A DNA stretch of 64,000 nucleotides from Nectonema munidae (Eukaryota > Nematomorpha > Nectonematoida > Nectonematidae), in the NCBI GenBank assembly GCA_030549495.1, contig JAUIRK010000058.1:417501-481500 (forward strand), given 5' to 3'. Both the position numbers and the translations under genes were made by a program. Under the pieces are notes generated by a model. The model was not told the origin of the DNA. It did not search any database and saw only the letters and a list, made by a program, of their open reading frames with translations. This document shows, piece by piece, positions 34,205-47,280 of this stretch. Each line of letters begins with the position of its first letter. Within the stretch, counting starts at the first letter, position 1.

Positions 34205-34330
34205 AATAGCATTTGTGTGTTTAAAGAAGATGATATTAATTTTAAGAAGGTATACACTAAAGTTAGTTAGAATTTGTGTGTTTTGAAGAGTTGATATTAA
34301 TTTTAAGGAGGCATAGATCTATCCCAAAAT
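34205..34330 (+). repeat. 61-bp tandem duplication
   Basis: ATTTGTGTGTTT plus GATATTAATTTTAA occurs at 34211 and again at 34272. Confidence 0.6.
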
Positions 34331-34689
34331 GATCAATTTTTGTAAGGTTAAACTCACTCAAGGTAACCGACTTATATGTGTACAATTTATCTATACTCAC
34401 TTATAAAATATTAAATAGATTTTAACCACCCATTTTTGAGATTTTATTACGTATAATAACGAAGTTCACCAGTATAATTTACGAAATAATTTTCATCTGT
34501 CATTTCCCTTATATTACAATAAACTATCGAAACAATCTTTAAAATACAAATTATCTCTTAACTACAACTCTTTTTTAATTGACACTGATTGTATCTTTTT
34601 TAAAATAAGTGTTTGTAAAAATAGAATAAAAAAACTTCTCATGAAAAATTATGAATTTATTTGTCATTCTACGGAATGTTATGTGTGTA

Positions 34690-34975
34690 AATATACATAT
34701 GTATTCTTAACATATTCCATTATTTGTTTTTACTCTTGTCTATATTCATAATTTGTTAACGAAATATTTATTATATACAAAGTTCCTCTTCATGTTTCTT
34801 GTCATGCTTTTTAATACTTTTCTTTATTCTCTTGTGTTCATGATTATTCTTTCGTGGCAGCCTTGTGCTCATTTATTACTAAATCTTACGTACACTTTTG
34901 TAAATGAATATGGGTTTTATTCATATCAGCGGCCTTAAGGCCTTTTTGAATATTTCCCTTAAAAAAAACTTTCTA
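34690..34975 (+). repeat. Second LINE-like 3' region
   Basis: Related to 33760-34050 by the GCGGCCTTAAGGCC motif (a perfect GGCCTTAAGGCC palindrome near 34932) and a following GAATATTTCCC. No coding part. Confidence 0.35.
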
Positions 34976-35785
34976 AATTGAAAATATGAAAATATATTGG
35001 TTATTTTATTTAAATTTGTAAACATTATGTCTTAATAATTTCACAAACTTTTTTTTTTATAATTTTATGAATAAATCTTTCTTTCATAGAACAAGCTTAG
35101 AAGTGTATTTGAAAAAATTGTCAACAAAATTACTAGCACAATTCAGCGTGAGTAGGAGTATTCTCCTAATGTAATTTATTATGTTAAAGGGTTAAATAGT
35201 TATCAAATGAGTAGTTTGGGATAAAAAGATTCTCAAATTGTTCTGATTTGAGATAATTTTTGTACTAAAATCCTATACCTAGTATAATATATACTTGTTC
35301 TAAATTCAAAAATTTGCTTTGAACTTTTTGCTTACTATTTATAAAATAATGTAACTTTCTTAATGTTTTAGATAGTTTGGGCAATTGTGTTTGTTGTCTA
35401 GATCCCCATAATAAGTTAGCATAAATGACATTTCAATTCAATTTATTTAACAGGCAATTTTTAATTATAAATTTTATTACATGAGTATGATATGGAAGTT
35501 GTTTCAAAAGTTAAGTAACCGCTTAATTTTTTTAAGTAACCTAAAAATCTCGAGATTTTAAGACACATATTATTTATATTGGTTTTGAAGTAACACTTTC
35601 TGAAAGAGTTACTCCTACATATTTAAAAGCGGGCACTATTTTCAGGGCAAAATTGTTTAGAAAATAGATGAGAGTTATTTAGTTTTTCTTTTAGAAATTA
35701 TTACAAAATTTTTTTTCGTTACCTTCCTTTAAAAATAGAGTAAAAAATTACCTTTTATCTCTAAATAGAATAAAACTATATTTTT
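34976..35785. other. AT-rich spacer
   Basis: No supported feature. Near 35140-35215 GTGAGTAGGAGTATTC and GGGTTAAATAG hint at a worn MITE. Confidence 0.45.
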
Positions 35786-35789
35786 ATAA

Positions 35790-35990
35790 GAAGAAGAAGA
35801 AGAATTTATTTGCATATCACAAAAACAGATTGAGAATTCGTAAAATGAAAATACAAAGCATTAATGTTAGGGTTTTAAGTATTGGTATGCAAGGATTCAC
35901 ACAAAGGCAAATTAAAGCCACTTGACGTGTGTAACCTGAAAAAAGAAAAAAAAATTCATTGAAACGAGTTCAAAATAATACAAGATTAGA
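35790..35990 (-). repeat. LINE-like 3' tail, minus strand
   Basis: Read on the minus strand it ends ATGCAAATAAATTCTTCTTC, a (TTC)n tail after an AATAAA-like motif as at 33760-34050. Non-coding remnant. Confidence 0.45.
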
Positions 35991-36605
35991 GGGTTAAAAA
36001 CAAGTAAATATAACTATGTAGTATATATAATTGTGTAAGAGTGAGTGCATATGTAAACGAATACATGCATATATATATTCATGTGTGTGTGATGTTTAAT
36101 GTATATTTATACATACTATATTACAATAATCAAGAATGACAAGAGCAAATGTAACAATGACGTAAATTACAAGATAAGTATTTACTAGATAAATAATTTT
36201 TAAAGAAAAACTTTAATAACTTTTAAAATAATCAATGAAATGACTTGAAATTTTAAATACTAATAAAAAATTATAAAATATATAATTTTGTAAAGTTACA
36301 TAAGAATCTAACCAATAGATTTAATATTATGATCACTCAAAATTCGGAAATTTTTTTGGTAGCCATTTTTATGGTAAAATAAGCTGACAGAATCTACAGC
36401 CATTTTATCGGTTTTTTAAAAATGGAAATTTTCGTAATTATCTTATTCCTTTGATTTTCAAATTTCATTTCATTTTTACTACTCGTAAGTTCTCTAAACA
36501 ATCTTTACAAGTTTTTTACTTTCGTAGATGTAATTAAGAATTTTAAAGCCTATTTAACTTCCAATTTTTATATGAAACTTTTTTCTATCTTTTCGTTTTG
36601 TTATT

Positions 36606-37245
36606 TATTATCTTCACACATGTGAAATATTAATATTTTTTAGAACAGCTTTTTACCTTTTACAATTCTGTAAGATAATTATTTTCTTCATACATGTGAA
36701 ATATTAATATTTTTTAGAACAGCTTTTTACCTTTTACAATTCTGTAAGATAATTATTTTCTTTTTGTTATTATCTTCACGCATGTGAAATATTAATATTT
36801 TTCAAAACAGCTTTTTGCCTTTTACAATTCTGTAAGATAATTATTTTCTTTTTGTTATTATCTTTACACATCTGAAATATTAATATTTTTTAGAACAGTT
36901 TTTTACCTTTTACAATTCTGTAAGATAATTATTTTCTTTGTGTTATTATCTTCACACATCTGAAATATTAATGTTTTTTAGAACAGCTTTTTACCTTTTA
37001 CAATTCTGTAAGATAATTATTTTATTTTTGGTATTATCTTCACACATGTGAAATATTAATATTTTTTAGAACAGCTTTTTACCTTTATAATTCTGTAAGA
37101 TAATTATTTCTATCTTTTCGTTTTATTATCTTCACATGTGAAATATTAATATTTTTTAAAACAGCTTTTTACCTTTCAACTCTGTAAGATAATTATTTCT
37201 ATCTTTTCGTTTTGTTGTTATCTTATGTGAAGTATTAATATTTCA
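36606..37245 (+). repeat. 88-bp satellite, about 8 units
   Basis: The unit is built around CACATGTGAAATATTAATAT, then AGAACAGCTTTTTACC and TCTGTAAGATAATTATTT. It starts near 36622, 36696, 36784, 36872, 36960, 37049, 37139 and 37227. The first interval is 74, the others 88-90. Each unit carries a CACATGTG palindrome or a decayed form. It directly adjoins an end of element X. Confidence 0.9.
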
Positions 37246-37299
37246 ATTTAATATTTTAATAATTAGTCTGAATTCGATCTTTCATTCTCTTTTGCATCT

Positions 37300-37480
37300 C
37301 ATCTTACATCATCATGTATTGTCATGTCCAATGATCATTACATCCTATAATGCGATCATCATAAATTTTTTATATTCAAGCTTTTAAAAGTAAATCTTAC
37401 TTGTAGAAATTATTGGTTTTCGCCCCCCCCCCCCTAAAAACACATTGGACCCCCTCGTCCCCGAATGTGCGCCCCTGATA
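37300..37480 (-). mobile_element. End of repeat element X, copy C
   Basis: ATGATCATTACATCCTATAA and TGCGATCATCATA match the ends of copies A (26165) and B (48790). They are followed by a poly-C run and a far end that reads, on the minus strand, TATCAGGGGCGCACATTC, comparable with TATCAGGGCCGTACATC at the other end of copy B. These look like the element's inverted ends. Confidence 0.6.
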
Positions 37481-38345
37481 TGATAATCGTTATCTTGTAG
37501 ACCATAATTTCAAAGATTAAGATTATAACTCTTGAATTGTAATTATTAATTATTACTTTGTATCAATAAATAACCTCGATATTTTTGAATTAAACTTTTT
37601 TACACTTTGAAATAGTTTATCCTAAAGATATCCTGAATTCCTATGTTTTCAATTATCATAGAAGAATATTCAAAATGAATTAAATAAACTTCCTTATCTT
37701 GTAGTAGTTAACCCATGTATGCCCAATTTTTCTTTAATAAACGCAGACGATAGTTTTTTTCATTGTAATTAATATGAATTTTGAAAATCCTCTCCTCGTC
37801 CTGGGCATAAATTGGTAAAGGTAATGTTGTTTGATCTATATTATTTTGAAATGTGCTTAGGGTTAAAATCAACCTAACATTTTACCTTCTATGTGCTACA
37901 TTAACTATTTATTTCTGGAAATTCAAATGATGAATTATTATTGGGAAAAAAATTTCCAGTGTATTGGCTATTTGCATCATTTTTTCTCCAAATTTAGATT
38001 TTTTAAAAAATGTGAAAAATGATGATAAAATAAATTGGACAAACTTTATGATTTCACAATTTTAATGTAACCTATTTCTATAATTTTTTTATACGCTCTT
38101 ATAAAAATTTCGTTGCATATCTTATCTCCTTCAAACTGCATCGCCTTGACGTGGTGAAGGAGCTTATACCGGTATCGGTTACTAAATGATGCAGAAATGA
38201 AAATCTTTTTAATTCAAATGTTATAATTTTATAACTATTTTTAGACATGACACAATGGTTATCTTGTAGACCATAATTTCGAAGATTAAGAATTGTAATG
38301 ATTATTACTTTGTATCAATAAATAACTTCGATGTTTTTGAATTTA
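37481..38345. other. Spacer with one MITE
   Basis: Holds the TTAA MITE at 37712-37814. The phrase CATCGCCTTGACGTGGTGAA at about 38140 is GC-richer than its setting and may be from a worn mobile element. Otherwise nothing supported. Confidence 0.5.
37712..37814. mobile_element. MITE of the GCAGACGAT family, short copy
   Basis: TTAA at 37708-37711 then CCCATGTATGCCCAATTTTT; AAACGCAGACGATAG inside; right end TGGGCATAAATTGG. About 103 bp. The right target site is eroded. Confidence 0.65.
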
Positions 38346-38349
38346 ACTC

Positions 38350-39170
38350 TTTAACCGGATCTTCCCTTTCTAACTTTCACAACCAGTTCATCCAAGCTGG
38401 GATTGACAATCTCAATTGCAGATTTGACTCAAAGTTGTTGAATGACTGTGTGCACTTGGATCCCACAAATTGGTCGAAAAAGTAAGAAGAATTGGTAACT
38501 TATGGAGACACGGAAGTGATGGATGTGGCTCGATTTTTCAAACAAGATGTGATGTCCACTGTATCTGCCTTTCGAAATTTCAAATGTGGATATTTATCAA
38601 CTGACTATGAAAACTTTTTACAAGTTATTAATATATTCCCTGTTTCCACGGCTGAATGCGAACTTGGCTTTTGTTCGATGAATGACATCTGTACATCAGA
38701 ACGTAATCAGATGAGTGTACGCGCATTTGATGCTGTTCTTTTTCTGAATATCAATGGACCCCCTATTTCACGGGTAGATTCTACAAAATACGTTCACACT
38801 TCGTTAAAAAACCATCGATCTGCAAGCAGCCAGGATCGAAAGACAGATGATGTGTGTGCAGTGGCGGATCGAGAAATTTCTTATAGGGGGGTCGAAATCT
38901 ATTAAATTTTTTTGCAATTTTTCTACGACAGCTATGTTATGTTTTTTAGAATCACTAATTACCTATGTTTTCATATTTATAATATTTTGCCATGAATAAA
39001 TTGCAAAATTTTATTTTTTATACATGTAAGGTTATACATTATTAAGGGTAATTTTCGAAGCTATTTTTCATAGGTGAGAGGGGGCTAGACCCATGAGGCC
39101 CCCTTTGGATCCGCCAATGTGTGTGTGCCTTGTCTTCAGCACCTACTTTTTTCAACAAAGTGAATTTCCA
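38350..39170 (+). pseudogene. hAT transposase C-terminal fragment, split by a MITE
   Basis: The longest open stretch is 38492-38905. It contains the hAT dimerisation signature (FPVSTAECELGF, then RNQMSVRAFDAVLFLNINGPP), with an upstream in-phase relic from about 38380 beyond a stop codon. The usual PVSTAECERGFS-type motif is conserved. From 38859 the reading runs into an inserted MITE; the hAT reading resumes at 39128. Lacks BED finger and catalytic core. DNA-transposon origin is clear; a domesticated gene is unlikely. Confidence 0.75.
38859..39119. mobile_element. hAT-type MITE, 261 bp, with perfect 8-bp target duplication
   Basis: The ends are CAGTGGCGGATC and, on the other strand, CATTGGCGGATCC. 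It is flanked by TGTGTGTG at 38851-38858 and again at 39120-39127. An 8-bp duplication and CAGTGGCGGATC ends are those of hAT elements. Internally non-coding. It interrupts an older hAT transposase fragment. Confidence 0.88.
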
Positions 39171-39174
39171 AGAA

Positions 39175-41260
39175 TTTTTCAATTCCACTTTTTTATATTA
39201 AAATAAATTTTAAAATTGTTGTATTGTAAATTGTAATTCTTTCTATCGAGTAAGTAGGCCATTCAATAATATAGCCTAACTCTTGTAGTTTCAGTGTTTG
39301 TCATGACCCATATTCATAAGAATTCTTAATGACACTTTTTTGATATATAGAACGTATGGCATCCATCTCAAAATATAGGCAGTGTAGAAGCATGTAGCTT
39401 TAGACATGCATACAAGCACTGATCTTTTTTGTAGAAGTAGACCTCATGGGACGTTTCATACAACGTTTATGTGTTTCTATGTAAGGGGTAACTCCACACA
39501 GCATAGCATGTGAAAATTTTCTACTTTGCACCCTGAACTAATAAAGTCATATTTCTTTGAGGTTCCCATATAAACTTTAAATGAAATTTTCATTCTTTCA
39601 GTTTGTTTTTTTCTAAGCCAAAACTTTTTTTCATTTTTCCTAAATATTTGATAATTTAAGATCTCTAAAACTTTTTACTCAGTTTAACTTCGATAAATAA
39701 GTCTATAATTTATTACGCACCTCCTTATCGTGCTTTATACTTCTGTTTTTTAATGCCGAGCATTAGAATTAGCCCCCTATCCCCTCTTTTTTTTGGCGGC
39801 TTATTAAGGGACGTCTTATATATATATATATGATCCCTTCAAAATATAGTAAATACTTAAAGTTATGAAACATACAAAAAATCGTTACAATATTAAATAA
39901 ATAGAAAAAAGTAAAGTTGTGTTTTTAAATTTAGACATGAAAATAAAGCTATTAGTTAAATAATTCGCATTCTTTTCTGAATTAAATTTTATAAAATGAT
40001 AGGTTTTCGCCAATAAAAAACCTTAATAAAAATATTAATTTTAGTATGCTGTGGATTGATTTTAGAAAAATGAGTGTTCTAACAATATTTCATTTGGATG
40101 ATTTTTTAATTATATGAAAAAATTTTGTTCACTTATGAAATTTTCAAGCACTTTGAAATTGTGACTGTGCGTTTAAGACAGGGAATGAAAATAGCTTTTT
40201 TTTTTATATCAATAACCTTTGTTAAGTACAATTCATTACAAAGTCATTTTATAGATTTCAGTTTTTTGTATTTAATTCTAAAAGAAAATTCTATTTTTTG
40301 AAATTCTTTAGCATTAAAATTAAAAATTTTAGTTACCTAAAGGGCCTTTACCTCAGGTGCAATAATTGTGAGTTATGTCAACTGCATAGAAGAAAAAAAA
40401 TATATAAAGAAAGTGAAAAAATATTTTTAATCTTTAATCGCGGTCATTTTTGACCACAATTTCACTTCAAATTAAAATAGAATTTTACCAAAACAATTGG
40501 AATTAAAAAAAAAGCAAATTATATAAAATTTTATATTTTTCTTTCAAAAGTAGATATAAGCGTTTTAGAGTCATTTTTAGCCCCATTGAAATTTGAAACT
40601 CAAAATTATAGTGTTTATATAATTACTTTTATTCAGTAAATCTAGAGAGAAACACAAGACTTCTAGTTTTACATATAAAAAATAATCTGTAAAAGTCTGT
40701 GGATATTCAATAGTGGTGAGTCGTTTTAATTTATTTTCTGGAAAATATTATACATAAAAACAGAATAATACATTAAAGTTAACTCTACTTGGCTTTAATC
40801 TTCAGCTTTTAGTGTACTTATTATATACAACAAAGCTGTACAATTAAATAGAATAGTTTTCAAAAAAATTGAGAAATATGTCAAAAAATATTGTAAAATC
40901 ATTTTAGCATAAACAAGCTTTTTTATTTGGGAATAATCTAACATTTTCTAGATTTGTTAATTTAAGTTATTTTATAATAAAATTTAAATATATTTACATG
41001 TTAAGATATTTTTAAAGTTTTTATTTATATTTTGCTTAATTTTATTTTTTTTCTTTGAAAAATAAAAAATTTTGCTTTAATTTTTTCGCATAGACATTTC
41101 AATCCTTATCGAGGTAACAAAAATGGTTCACAATTATAAAATTTTTGCATTCTTATCATCAGAATGAGGTCTTTGACATAACTTTATAGATTAAGATGAT
41201 ATTTTTCTGAATAAAAAACTCGAGATTTATATGTATGTAAAGTTTCATGTTCATATCTTT
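39175..41260. other. AT-rich spacer (2 kb)
   Basis: No gene, tRNA or repeat structure that I can support. A short TA run lies near 39818-39830. Confidence 0.55.
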
Positions 41261-41264
41261 TTTT

Positions 41265-43612
41265 ATTAGGTGGCAATTTAACTTTGTTTCTGTCAGCTCA
41301 TTTTGCCACGACCCAAAAAACCATGATATTTTTTTGACCCAACGTCTGTTTATTTATAGAACCTAACTGCTCTAAATGTAAATGGTAAGCACTACGTGTT
41401 TGGTATTGATGTATCTGGGTATTAAAAGTTAACGTATTAGCTAACTTAGGACAGCATATACCCTTTACGTATTTAAATAGAAACAAGCTGATTCTATAAC
41501 TATAAAGATCCCTAACTTTCAAAGTATTAGAGTCCTTAAACAAATTACTAGTATGGCTATTGTATTTTACGTTATACACTGTTTTTAATATTTTTTTTTT
41601 GAGTTTTTAGTAAAATCTCTGTATTTACATGTCCCCAGTTTAAAATTGAGTAATATAATACAGGTTGTACAAAAGCTTTGTACATTTTTATCTTAATATT
41701 TATTGGTAAGAAACTATACGTTAGGAATCGAGAGAGAAGCATATTTAACCTAGAGTTAAGTTTTTTTATATGATGAGACCATTTCAATTTATAGTCAATT
41801 GTAATTCCAAGAAAAGTGAAAGCATCCACATTCTCTAGAACACAATTATTTAACAAAATATCAAAGTGATCTTTATTAGCTTCATTATTTTGGAATGTCA
41901 TTGCACTTACACTTGTCCTCACTCACTTTAAGTGCATTTGAACGAAAAAATTGCATTACGGCGCTAAGTTTGTCGTTGATTAAGATAGAATCAGAATAAT
42001 CTTTGTAAGGAAACAAAATAGATATGTCGTCTGCATACATAAAATAAGAAATTTGATTTGTGTTCAAAATATCCTTCATATCATTCATATAGATGTTGAA
42101 AAATAGTGGCCTAGGACAGAGCCCTGTGGCACACCAATTCTATTAAAGCATTTCAGATTAGACTTCATATTGTTAACTTCGACATACTGTTTTCTATTAT
42201 GAAGGAATGAGGCAACTAGATTTATGGAAGAATATTGCACAGCATACATCCTAAGTTTAGAAAGAAGGCAAGAATGATTAACCAGTTCAAATGCACTCTT
42301 TAAATCCAAAAAGATAGCTTTACATTTGTAACCATTGTTCAAAGCATTTGATAATTCAGAAAGAAAAAGAGAATGTAAGTATTTGACAGAATGATTAATA
42401 CGATAGCCAAAATGATTGCTTCCAAAGAGGTGATTCCTTTCGAAAAAATTATACATCTGAAGACTTATTAATTTTTCATATATCTTAGATATAATAGGCA
42501 CAATAGCAACTAGTCTATAGTTAGATATTAAATGAGTATCTCCTTTCTTATGGACGGGAACTAGTTTGGAGATTTTAAGACAATTGGGATAATAAGAACT
42601 GTATATCATTTCATTGAACAAGTATACCAGTGGTTTGACAAGAAAAGATCCAATATGTTTTATCATTTTAGTACTGAGTCCATAAACATCCTTCGAGTCA
42701 GAGGGCTTTAATGAAATAATGCTTCCAAGAATATCATTATTAGTGACAAACCTAAAGCTAAATTCAGGAATAGAGTGTAGTTCTATATTAGGTTCATCAA
42801 AGCTCGAAATATCAGATTTCTTATAGAACGAATTGAAAAACAAATTAGGTATGGAAATATCAGTAACAAATTCTCCATCATTTTTTATCTTAATAGATTG
42901 CTGTTGTTTTATATTGAGTATAGAATTCATTTTTTTCCACAAGTCTCTAGAGCAATTGCCAACATTATTAAAAACATCACTGTAGTATTTTTGCTTTGCT
43001 TTCCAGATCATTTTTTTCAAGATTTTGTTCACACTTTGAACAGCTGATTTATACTCATAATACTTATTACTAAAATTTTTATACTTCAACATCTTAGAAT
43101 AAAGTCGATCTCTTACAACAATTTTCTTCTGAATAAGATTATTCATCCATACCTTGTCAATTCGACCCTTCCTATTGGACTTTTTATATATCTTTGTGCC
43201 AGGCACTAACACTCCCACTAATATCATGTAAAAAGAGCTCAGCTTTTTCCTCAAGAGAAACGCTAGAAGAAAATAAATGATCCCAGCTTTTATTTCGAAA
43301 ACTGCCATACAATAAATTATAATCAAGTTTCTCATAAAATTTAGAGAAAACAAAAGGCAAATGAGCAATATTAAGACTAATAAATTAAGGAAAATGATCC
43401 GATATGGAAGCATGAAGAGTACCAGACTTATAAAAAGGTAATTCTACAGATATAAATATGTTTTCAATAAGAGTATTAGACTCTGGTCGTGTTACCACAT
43501 TTATTGTAGGAAACAAACCAAAAGACAACAAGTTATCAGTAAACATAGAATTGTTAGAATTCCTATCAAATAAATTTAAAATCTCCTAGAACTATACTAT
43601 AACTTTTCATAG
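41265..43612 (-). mobile_element. LINE (Jockey/CR1-like), 5'-truncated, frameshifted
   Basis: On the minus strand: the end of an AP-endonuclease domain (LLSFGLFPTINVVTRP, then SDHFP, near 43390-43560), then reverse transcriptase in 42085-43413 with SNYRLVAIVPIISKIYEK, FLDLKSAFELVNH (motif A) and GVPQGSVLG (motif B). A one-base shift follows before 41885-42088, which has YADD (motif C). Two further shifts lead to 41572-41922 (FLGITIDYKLKW) and 41298-41579, which ends with the YQTRSAYH block usual at LINE C-termini. Four readable pieces, three frameshifts and at least one stop in the endonuclease. The 3' end is close to an A-rich run at about 41265. ORF1 and most of the endonuclease are missing. 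Confidence 0.85.
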
Positions 43613-44100
43613 GACATACTGAAAGATTATTTTATTTATAAATAAATAAAAAAAAAATTTATAATCTTTGGGTCACAAAATAAAATATAATTTCTATCTG
43701 AAAAATCTAGTAACGGCCATTTTAGGCTTTTGGTTTTTTAGTTTTTGAGTCTTATTTTATCTAGGTTAACTATAAGTTTATATTCATTACTATTGCATTT
43801 GTTTATATATATTTTTTTTGTACATATATAGTGCTGCTACTTGTGTTTTCATTATAATAAATTCTTCTTCTAGTGATGCATTTTTTTTATTAGGATTCAT
43901 TTTCATGTGTATTATGTAACTAATAGGGGCGGGACTTTTTACCCAAATACACACAAATAGATCAAAACAAATTTTATTATACACAGAATAGGTTAAATAT
44001 ACATAGAAGAATTAATCTCAAAACTAAAATAAATTATTAATTTGAAATTGAAACAAATTAAAAAATAATTTAAAACATTAAAAAACTTGAGTTTTTATTT
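43613..44100. other. AT-rich spacer
   Basis: No supported feature; the 64-codon frame at 43790-43984 shows no motif. Confidence 0.5.
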
Positions 44101-44262
44101 AATTGGTTGGATATCAAACCACTTTCTCCCCTAAGGCTATATGGTCACATTATGCTTGAGATGGTTAATCACAGATTTTAATTTTCTTTTTAATAGTCGG
44201 GAGCCTTTGGGATTGAACACCTGAGATTCAACTGTAAAGCTTTGCCACTCTCTATTGACTTT
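44101..44262 (-). repeat. SINE family 2 (tRNA-derived), minus copy
   Basis: Read on the minus strand it has a B-box-like GTTCAATCCCAAAGGCTCCC, then CTGTGATTAACCATCT and CATATAGCCTTA, ending TTTGATATCCAACCAATT. It pairs with the plus copy at 45319, 1.05 kb away in inverted orientation. Confidence 0.7.
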
Positions 44263-44891
44263 TTTTTTATGTATTCGTTTTAGTCAAAATTAAGTTAAAA
44301 ATTTCTTCAGCTTTGATTTCATAATTAAGATTTTTTATAATAATTTTTGGATTAAATACCGTGTTTTTATATTATCTTTAATTTTTTCCGTGAAGGATTT
44401 TCTTGCATTTTTTAAAGAGGCAGAGTCAAGGAAATAAAATTTAAGAGAATTCTTAGTATTTATTAGATTATTAACTTTTACTTCAGAATACTTTACTTGA
44501 ATAATCTTTTAAAGAAATAAGGTCATCAAATTTGATCTTAAGGAAATCAGATTTTTTTATAGCAATATGCGAATATGGAATAGCCTTAGATCTGGAACTA
44601 ACCAAGCTATTATTATCAGATAAGTTTTTGATTATAATATATATAATATGAATAAGAAATTATAAATTTAATATTTAAAATAGCAAAAATGTTTTCTAAA
44701 ATGAACTGAATATATAAAATTAAAGCTATTTAATTTTCAGTGGATTTATGAAGTCTTTCTAATTGGTTAGTTTGTTGAAATTGATACACCTTGTAATACA
44801 CAAAGATTACAAAGATTTACTTGAAAGCTGGCTTTCTAATTCCTTATAATATTCTTTTCATAGGTGCCATTACTAAAAATATTTTATTTAA

Positions 44892-44984
44892 CCCATCTCT
44901 AGAGAAAGCAGACAAGATTAGGTAATTTGATAAAAATCATGATATTGTCTGCGTCATTTTAAAGTGATGATATAATGATATGGG
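44892..44984. mobile_element. MITE of the GCAGACGAT family, short copy
   Basis: 93 bp between TTAA at 44888-44891 and 44985-44988; ends CCCATCTCTAGAG and GATATGGG; internal AAGCAGACAAGAT and GTCTGCGTC. It lies between the two SINE-2 copies. Confidence 0.65.
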
Positions 44985-45318
44985 TTAATAAAAACTTTAA
45001 AAATATTAGAATTTAGACTTAAAAATGGTAATTAAGTGCACGTTTTAACTTTCTTTTCAGTTATACATTTTTATTTTTTTTTTGAAAATATTTTTTTTTT
45101 CATTTTTATATTTTACTGTTATTCAAAATGTAATTCCTTAAAGAATTTTCTTTTCTTGTTTTCTAATCAAACTTTACCTAACTTAAAAATTATATTGTCA
45201 TTTTAAGATTTAAACTTCGAATTAAAAAGCCTCACAAAACCTCTTAATTTTCCATGATCAGTTTAATTTAGAAAATTCATTAATAATTTTTTTTTCAATT
45301 TTAACCTTCTTCAGAGCC

Positions 45319-45488
45319 TCAATGGTTGTTAGGGTGTACCTTTCAGCTTAACAGTTGAAGGTCAAGGGTTCGATCCCCAAGGCTCCCAACTCAAAAAACA
45401 AATTTACAAAAACTGTGATTAACCATCTTAAGCATAATGCGAGCATATAGCCTTACGTCTGGAAGTGCTTTGATATCTCCAACCAACC
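45319..45488 (+). repeat. SINE family 2 (tRNA-derived), plus copy
   Basis: The tRNA-like head has an A-box-like TGGTTGTTAGGGTG (near 45323) and a perfect B box GGTTCGATCC (45367-45376); GAGCCTC at the start can pair with GGCTC after the B box, as in an acceptor stem. A non-tRNA tail follows. It cannot be a true tRNA because the A- and B-box regions do not fold into a full cloverleaf by eye. Confidence 0.7.
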
Positions 45489-46570
45489 TTCTTCTTTTCT
45501 CTCATGTTTATTAGTTTTAAGACTATTTGGAATTTTATTTCTAACAAATAAGAAATGATTAAAACCATTTATAACTTCATAAAATAGTTTTTGGTTGGAA
45601 ACTTTTATGTGAGTCACTAATCTTGAAAATTTTAGCTGAGCATTTTGAGAATTCCTGCTATATATGATATCCCCTACTTTGAAAATGAAAGTTAATGTGT
45701 TTTTTATGTTGTTAATTATTCGTACAAAATAAATATATTCAATTGCGGATTATAGATTTATTAAATCTGGTATGATTATATATCTCATTAATTTGAAGAT
45801 TTCTTACGTTTATTTTAATCCACCACTCTATTTTTTGTATATTTATAAAGCAAAAAAGTAGCACTTACATAAAATATTTGTATTTTGTTTTACAAAAAGT
45901 TTTGTTACTCCTACATTTGCCATTTATGCTTAAAACTACCATGCATTTCTACCTATGATAAAAGATCCAATAATGCATTGTATAATTCGGAGATGCTACC
46001 ATAGTTGGAGATGTCAAAGGAATACGTGTCAATTAGTTATAATGTTATTTATCATTAGTTATTTAGTTATAACCAGAAGTAAGTATAGACTAAATATTCT
46101 AAATTTTTAAGCTAACTGAGTTAGAGTCGTTTTTTAGTATTTGAGTTGAAGTCGGATTTTTGTCCTTATGGTAAAACTTCTATAATACGTCTAGACTTAG
46201 GACGTGCATTGGTGTCTTTATTAGAGAAGTGTCTTTATTGAAGAAATGAATGATTAAATTTTGATATTTCAGGCATGAATTTTTCATATGTACGGAATAA
46301 GGAGATGTCAGCAGGAATAAGTTTAATTATACTTGAATTTTGATCCTTTCTCCCACTCCTGAACTCTAGAGGCTACGTGCGTATAAATTTCGATATCTCA
46401 AAGTATCTGATAATGACATATATTTTTTTATGTTTTGGCTGATATGTTGTATTTTTATTTAGCTTTAATATAAGTATCATCATTCTTTATTATTTTTTTA
46501 TTATTCAGAAAAAGTCAACGCATTTATGAATCCCGCGACTGTGCTGATAATATCAGCCTACATACTATCT
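45489..46570. other. AT-rich spacer
   Basis: No supported feature. Confidence 0.55.
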
Positions 46571-47280
46571 CACTTATCAGGGCCGTACATCTTCAAAATT
46601 ATTGGGGGGGGGGCGAATTTTTTTTGTTGCAATTTTCAAAATTAGTGATCTGGAAATACCACGGGAGACCAAATATTCAAGCAATCCTTTTTTACAAAAT
46701 TGGTGAATTTAAATACTATACTTCCAGTGAAAATATTTTAATTAAGTTTGCAGAATATAGACTAGTTTAAAAAAATCCAAAATTGTTAGGGGGTGGAATA
46801 GGCTTTTCATTTGAAAAATGAAGTAGTCTACCAGGCACATTACAGGAATTGATGAAAGGATATTTGATTCATAGAGAAAACAAATAACTGAAGGTTGGAT
46901 AGTTGTATATGAGTGAATGTAGTCTAAAGGCAAAGAGTCTACTAGACACCCTGCAATGTTTATATGTAAAAATGTGATTGATTCAGGGGCAAGGGTATAA
47001 AATGAAGTTCTAATTGTGCAAACAAAACTAAAACAAAAAATTAAGATCGCATTATTTCATTTTACTAAGCATCATTCAAAAATATTTAAAAGCTAAATTG
47101 ATATAAGCTACAAAAAGTAAAATAACTTAACATTTTGCAATGATTTGCCTTTTATAATAACTTAAGGAAAAAAAGTGTATCAGAAAAAGGTATATACCTT
47201 CAGCAAAAACTAAAAAATTTTAGAGCATAACTTAAATTTTTTGAAAACTAATTTGACGTATCCCCTACAGCATACTCTAT

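Noticed and set aside
45319-45392. A true tRNA gene with a perfect B box
   Set aside because: No full cloverleaf can be drawn by eye, a non-tRNA tail follows, and an inverted relative with the same tail lies at 44101; it is a SINE.
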